Shown here one piece after another: positions 34,496 through 37,743 of a stretch of DNA of 37,743 nt. Both the position numbers and the translations under genes were made by a program. The notes below the pieces were generated by a model, which was not told the origin of the DNA, did no database searches, and saw nothing but the letters and a program-made list of their open reading frames with translations. Each line of letters begins with the position of its first letter. Positions within the stretch are counted from its first letter, which is position 1. Source of the stretch: Eubacterium sp. (GTDB lineage Bacteria > Bacillota > Clostridia > Lachnospirales > Lachnospiraceae); assembly GCA_022764265.1 (NCBI GenBank), contig JALERO010000247.1, forward strand, positions 1 to 37,743. The letters are read 5' to 3'.

Positions 34496-34732
34496 ATGAA
34501 AAAGGAATTAAGACATTGCCTGCAGACAATTGTAAATCTGCAAAAGGATGGATACACCGTATGGCCGGCAAGCTTGGCAGGATATGGGAAGATGCCTTTG
34601 AAGAAAATAAAAGAGATACTGAAAGAGCTTGCGGATAAGGATTACCTTTTTGAAGATGAGAATGGTGTCATTCACATTACGGATAAGGGAAGGCACAGAG
34701 CTGAGATGATGTCCAGAGTTGCGGTATCCTAA
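34496..34732 (+). CDS. Small winged-helix protein, 78 residues
   Basis: I can name only the fold. The predicted order is helix (KKELRHCLQTIVNLQK), helix (PLKKIKEILKELADKDYLFE), then a wing (ENGVIHITDKGRHRAEM). That is the layout of MarR/PadR/DtxR-like DNA-binding domains, with no second domain. It may be a small regulator or a partner of the divergent MarR protein. AGGAGG lies six bases before the ATG at 34496; a longer frame from 34463 would start inside the operator. A strong terminator follows. Confidence 0.75.
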   Translation: MKKELRHCLQTIVNLQKDGYTVWPASLAGYGKMPLKKIKEILKELADKDYLFEDENGVIHITDKGRHRAEMMSRVAVS

Positions 34733-34747
34733 AACAGTTAGTTCACC

Positions 34748-34773
34748 TTCAAGAACGCCAAGGCATTCTTGAA
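34748..34773 (+). repeat. Solo copy of the repeat's terminal hairpin
   Basis: TTCAAGAACGCC and GGCATTCTTGAA with loop AA match the last hairpin of the dispersed repeat with one mismatch and two extra outer pairs. No other repeat sequence surrounds it. It sits between the winged-helix stop and its terminator. Confidence 0.7.
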
Positions 34774-34788
34774 TATCAGGATAAAAAC

Positions 34789-34830
34789 ATCTGGCCGAAG
34801 ATTTACGTATTCTTCGGCCAGATATTTTTT
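34789..34830 (+). terminator. Strong terminator after the winged-helix gene
   Basis: ATCTGGCCGAAGA pairs perfectly over 13 bp with TCTTCGGCCAGAT around a nine-base loop, followed by six T. An A run upstream of the stem makes it partly bidirectional toward the minus-strand gene's 3' side. Confidence 0.92.
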
Positions 34831-34836
34831 GTTACA

Positions 34837-34928
34837 TTCAAGAACGCTTCAGCGTTCTTGCTGCGAGATGCGCGTCATGCATCAGCATGACAAATTTCTA
34901 ATGCGCATCTCTGCAATCCGCCGGAGGC
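34837..34928 (-). repeat. Dispersed structured repeat, copy E (module 2 only, inverted)
   Basis: A 92-base copy of module 2 in the opposite orientation to A-D, the same length as that module in copy B. In minus-strand sense it runs GCCTCCGGCGG, GAGATGCGC, inner GTCATGC-TGAT-GCATGAC, GCGCATCTC, then CAAGAACGCT/AGCGTTCTTG. The last stem carries a T-A pair where B has C-G, so both arms changed together. It lies about 50 bases after the stop of the minus-strand flavoredoxin gene, so it is again in that gene's sense. Confidence 0.9.
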
Positions 34929-34981
34929 TTTTATCGAAGTCGGAGTTCTCTCCGACGAGATAATATTATCTGAAAATGTTT
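34929..34981 (-). other. 3' region of the flavoredoxin gene
   Basis: This contains a 7 bp hairpin GTCGGAG-TTCT-CTCCGAC without a clear T tract, and the palindrome AGATAATATTATCT. The hairpin, together with copy E, probably forms the 3' end of the flavoredoxin transcript. Confidence 0.5.
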
Positions 34982-35599
34982 TTAGGAAGCAACCACTTTC
35001 TCGAAATCGGCTGCACCGTGTTTGCAAAGTGGACAGATGAAATCTGCCGGAAGCTCTTCGCCTTCATATACATAACCGCAGATCTTACATACCCATGTGG
35101 TCTTGGAAGACTTCGGAGCAGCTGGTGAAGGTTTGATATTGGACTGATAATAAGAATAGGTAGTAGACGGGTCATCTGTGAGAATCTCGCCATCAGTCAC
35201 ATCAGCGATAAACATGGTGTGAGTTCCCAGATCAATGCTCTGAACAACCTTTGCTGACATCCATGCATTGGTTCCGTCAGTGGTGTAGTAAATGCCGTTC
35301 GCAGCTCTTTTTGCTGCCGGATAATCTGCAAATTTATCTACATCACGTCCGCTCTGGAATCCGAAATGTTTAAATGTATCAAAGCTTGCTTTCTCGGAAA
35401 GAATCGATACATTGAACTCTCCGGTACGAAGGATCATATCATGGGTGTAGTTGGCTTTATTCACAGTCAGTGAGATTCTGTTCGGAGTAGCAGTAACCTG
35501 TGCTGCTGTGTTGGTGATACATCCATTGTCTTTGGATCCTTCTCTTGCTGTCACAACATATAAGCCATAAGTAAGCGAGAACATAACATTGTTATTCAT
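34982..35599 (-). CDS. Flavoredoxin-rubredoxin fusion (Hrb-like)
   Basis: A 205-residue electron carrier. The N-terminal 150 residues are a flavin reductase-like FMN domain (FSLTYGLYVVTA, NGCITNTAAQVTATPNRISLTVNK, FNVSILSEKA). The C-terminus is a rubredoxin (VCKICGYVYEGEELPADF, then CPLCKHGAADF) with four Fe ligands. The same order is found in the high-molecular-weight rubredoxin of acetogens, which passes electrons from NADH to the flavodiiron protein FprA for O2 or NO removal. FprA is not in this window. The second ATG (35599) is preferred because the first touches the AGGAGG site. Confidence 0.93.
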   Translation of the reverse strand: MNNNVMFSLTYGLYVVTAREGSKDNGCITNTAAQVTATPNRISLTVNKANYTHDMILRTGEFNVSILSEKASFDTFKHFGFQSGRDVDKFADYPAAKRAANGIYYTTDGTNAWMSAKVVQSIDLGTHTMFIADVTDGEILTDDPSTTYSYYQSNIKPSPAAPKSSKTTWVCKICGYVYEGEELPADFICPLCKHGAADFEKVVAS

Positions 35600-35644
35600 A
35601 GTCATCCTCCTTTAAAATAATTTAAAAACAATTTATTTGTATAT

Positions 35645-35673
35645 ACTATATCAGATAAAACTATATTTTTCAA
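35645..35673 (-). promoter_or_regulatory. Promoter of the flavoredoxin gene
   Basis: On the minus strand: TTGAAA, exactly 17 bases, TATAGT. An AGTA/TACT inverted motif lies upstream at 35683-35698. It shares TAGTAATCA with the marR promoter, but that may be chance. Confidence 0.7.
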
Positions 35674-35728
35674 TGCGATAATAGTAATCAAAACTACTTT
35701 TGTTCATACAAATATTGTTTCAATTTTT

Positions 35729-35771
35729 TTAGCACTCAACTATTGACGTGGCTAATAAAACGTGGTATATA
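35729..35771 (+). promoter_or_regulatory. clpB promoter with a half-degenerate CIRCE element
   Basis: TTGACG (35743-35748), 17 bases, TATATA (35766-35771). Over the -35 lies TTAGCACTC (35729-35737), a perfect left half of the HrcA operator CIRCE. At the right spacing of nine bases it is followed by CGTGGCTAA, matching only five of nine positions of the right half. HrcA repression of clpB is likely, but may be weakened. Confidence 0.75.
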
Positions 35772-35835
35772 TGAGTTATGAAAATTGTTATACAAGAAAT
35801 ATAACAGAATATCTTTCAAGTAAGGAGGTATCTTT

Positions 35836-37743
35836 ATGAATATTAATAAATTTACACAAAAATCCCTGGAAGCAGTGAATCAGTGTGAAAAGCTTGCCTA
35901 TGAATATGGCAGCCCTGAAATTGATCAGGAACATTTTTTATACAGTCTTTTAACCATTGAAGACAGTCTGATTATGAAATTAATCGAGAAAATGGAAATT
36001 AATAAGGAAGATTTCCTTTCTCAGACCAGAAAGCTGGTGGAGAAGAAGCCGAAGGTTTCCGGCGGGCAGGTTTACATCAGCAAAAGCCTGAATCAGGTAC
36101 TGGTCAGTGCCGAGGATGAATCCAAAGCCATGGGAGATGAATATGTCTCCGTGGAGCATTTGTTCCTTTCTCTGCTCAAGCACCCGAACAATGAAGTGAA
36201 GAAATTATTCCAGGCTTACGGCATTTCCAGAGAGCGTTTCCTGCAGGCACTTTCTACAGTAAGGGGCAATCAGAAAGTGGTCAGTGATAATCCGGAAGCC
36301 ACCTATGAGACGCTGGAGAAATATGGTTACGATCTGGTGGAAAGAGCAAAACAGCAGAAGCTGGATCCGGTCATCGGCCGAGATGGGGAGATTCGAAATG
36401 TGATCCGAATCCTTTCCAGAAAAACAAAGAATAACCCAGTGCTCATCGGTGAGCCCGGTGTTGGTAAAACTGCTGTTGTGGAAGGCTTGGCGCAGCGTAT
36501 TGTAAAGGGCGATGTGCCGGAATCTCTGAAGGATAAAAAGGTATTTGCCCTTGACATGGGCTCCCTCGTTGCAGGAGCAAAATACCGTGGTGAATTCGAG
36601 GAGCGTCTGAAAGCGGTTCTGGAAGAAATTAAAGCCAGCAACGGACAGATTATTCTTTTCATTGATGAGCTTCACACCATCGTCGGTGCCGGAAAAACTG
36701 ACGGTGCCATGGACGCCGGCAATCTGTTGAAACCAATGCTGGCCAGAGGCGAGCTTCACTGTATCGGAGCCACAACCTTAAATGAATACCGTCAATATAT
36801 TGAAAAAGATGCCGCTCTGGAACGTCGTTTCCAGCCGGTTACGGTAGATGAGCCGACCGTGGAGGATACCATTTCCATCCTGAGAGGTTTGAAGGATCGC
36901 TATGAGGTTTACCATGGAGTAAAAATCACAGACTCTGCGCTGGTCAGTGCCGCAGTCCTTTCCAACCGTTATATCACCGATCGTTTTCTGCCGGACAAGG
37001 CTATCGACCTGGTAGATGAAGCCTGTGCCATGATCAAGACAGAGCTGGATTCCCTGCCGACAGAACTCGATGAAGTCCAGAGAAAGATCATGCAGATGGA
37101 AATTGAAGAAGCTGCGCTGAAAAAAGAAACCGACCATATGAGTAAAGAGCGACTTGCCAACCTGCAAAAGGAACTGGCAGAGCTCCGCGAAGACTTCCAG
37201 TCTCAGAAAGCAACCTGGGATCAGGAAAAATCTGCAGTAGAACGCGTATCAAAAATTAAAGAAGAAATCGAAGCATTAAACAATGAAATTCAGATTGCCC
37301 AGCGCAACTATGACCTCAATAAAGCCGCAGAATTACAGTACGGCAAGCTTCCAGAACTGCAAAAACAGCTGGCACAGGAAGAAGAACTGGCGAAAAAGAA
37401 AGATGCCTCCCTCGTTCATGAGAGTGTCACCGACGATGAAATCGCCAAAATCATCAGCAGATGGACCGGAATCCCGGTTGCCAAACTGACCGAAAGTGAA
37501 AGAAACAAAACCCTGAATCTGGACAAAGAACTCCACAAACGAGTGGTAGGTCAGGACGAAGGCGTAGAAAAAGTAACCGAAGCCATCATTCGTTCTAAAG
37601 CCGGAATCAAAGACCCGACCAAACCAATCGGTTCTTTCCTCTTCCTGGGACCAACCGGTGTTGGCAAAACCGAACTGGCCAAAGCTCTGGCAGAAAGCCT
37701 CTTTGACAACGAACAAAACATGGTACGTATCGATATGAGTGAA
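35836..37743 (+). CDS. clpB: ATP-dependent chaperone ClpB (partial, runs off the window)
   Basis: The first 636 residues of a ClpB disaggregase, in frame to the last base with no stop. In order: Clp N domain (about 1-145), first AAA+ module with Walker A GEPGVGKT near 205 and LFIDELHT, the coiled-coil middle domain (about 400-520), and the second Walker A GPTGVGKT near 605. ClpB works with DnaK to pull proteins out of aggregates. The coiled-coil length indicates ClpB and not ClpA, C or X. AAGGAGG is seven bases before the ATG. Regulation is probably by HrcA, from the operator upstream. Confidence 0.97.
   Translation, partial: MNINKFTQKSLEAVNQCEKLAYEYGSPEIDQEHFLYSLLTIEDSLIMKLIEKMEINKEDFLSQTRKLVEKKPKVSGGQVYISKSLNQVLVSAEDESKAMGDEYVSVEHLFLSLLKHPNNEVKKLFQAYGISRERFLQALSTVRGNQKVVSDNPEATYETLEKYGYDLVERAKQQKLDPVIGRDGEIRNVIRILSRKTKNNPVLIGEPGVGKTAVVEGLAQRIVKGDVPESLKDKKVFALDMGSLVAGAKYRGEFEERLKAVLEEIKASNGQIILFIDELHTIVGAGKTDGAMDAGNLLKPMLARGELHCIGATTLNEYRQYIEKDAALERRFQPVTVDEPTVEDTISILRGLKDRYEVYHGVKITDSALVSAAVLSNRYITDRFLPDKAIDLVDEACAMIKTELDSLPTELDEVQRKIMQMEIEEAALKKETDHMSKERLANLQKELAELREDFQSQKATWDQEKSAVERVSKIKEEIEALNNEIQIAQRNYDLNKAAELQYGKLPELQKQLAQEEELAKKKDASLVHESVTDDEIAKIISRWTGIPVAKLTESERNKTLNLDKELHKRVVGQDEGVEKVTEAIIRSKAGIKDPTKPIGSFLFLGPTGVGKTELAKALAESLFDNEQNMVRIDMSE

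Noticed and set aside
37333-37716. Minus-strand frame of 127 codons near the right edge
   Set aside because: It is antisense to clpB, which has full family similarity in the plus frame; the minus frame is a mirror of Lys/Glu-rich coding.

Overview
The window looks like chromosomal DNA from a low-to-middle-GC Clostridia bacterium, most likely a Lachnospiraceae gut anaerobe. The evidence is strong AGGAGG-type ribosome binding sites, a paired glgC-glgD, a CBS/DRTGG pyrophosphatase, a flavoredoxin-rubredoxin fusion, a radical-SAM/TIGR03915 pair, and Ktr potassium uptake next to KdpDE. No phage, IS transposase, CRISPR array or plasmid gene was seen. The assignment rests on gene content only.

Layout. 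1-568: the 3' end of a 23S rRNA gene, then tRNA-Gly(GCC), tRNA-Gln(CTG) and a terminator, with no 5S gene in the usual place. 584-5684: a DUF1836 regulator divergent from a DegV protein, a SEC-C protein, an unrecognised 363-residue protein and a CBS-domain pyrophosphatase. 5685-6174: AT-rich intergenic DNA with a possible small RNA. 6175-15202: a nuclease-helicase of the XPD/DinG type, SfsA, DUF445, a sirtuin, a J-domain/TPR protein, an HscC-type Hsp70 and a Nudix hydrolase. The sirtuin, J-protein and Hsp70 genes overlap by 4 bases at each junction. 15168-20128, minus strand: a DNA-repair-like pair (radical SAM and TIGR03915) whose promoter is bracketed by two LexA/SOS boxes, followed by an iron alcohol dehydrogenase and an aldehyde dehydrogenase from their own promoter. 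20408-23026: glgC-glgD. 23141-29171: KtrB, KtrA, KdpD and KdpE. 29198-33250: an aldo/keto reductase with eight Fe-S cysteines, then larB-larE-larC. 33324-35599: YqeY, a MarR regulator, a small winged-helix protein, and a flavoredoxin-rubredoxin. 35836 to the end: clpB, cut by the window edge, behind a half-degenerate CIRCE operator.

The most unusual signal is a dispersed structured repeat of about 195 bases, with copies at 22882, 24498, 25401, 25563 and, inverted, 34837, plus a solo hairpin at 34748. It has two modules: a 100-base module closed by 13-16 bp inverted ends, and a 92-base module with a long nested hairpin and a final 10 bp hairpin. Several differences between copies are compensated on the opposite arm, so base pairing appears to be maintained. 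Four of the five copies lie directly 3' of a gene in that gene's sense direction, and two start on the stop codon itself. The fifth lies in the leader of kdpD. I do not recognise this family.

How the parts work together: the window mixes housekeeping and stress functions. Potassium supply (KtrAB) sits with the sensor pair KdpDE. Glycogen priming comes from GlgC/GlgD. Protein quality control is represented by HscC with its J-protein and by ClpB. DNA maintenance is represented by the SOS-flanked pair, the nuclease-helicase and possibly the Nudix enzyme. Nickel-pincer cofactor synthesis (LarB, LarE, LarC) is complete, but its client enzyme LarA is not in the window.
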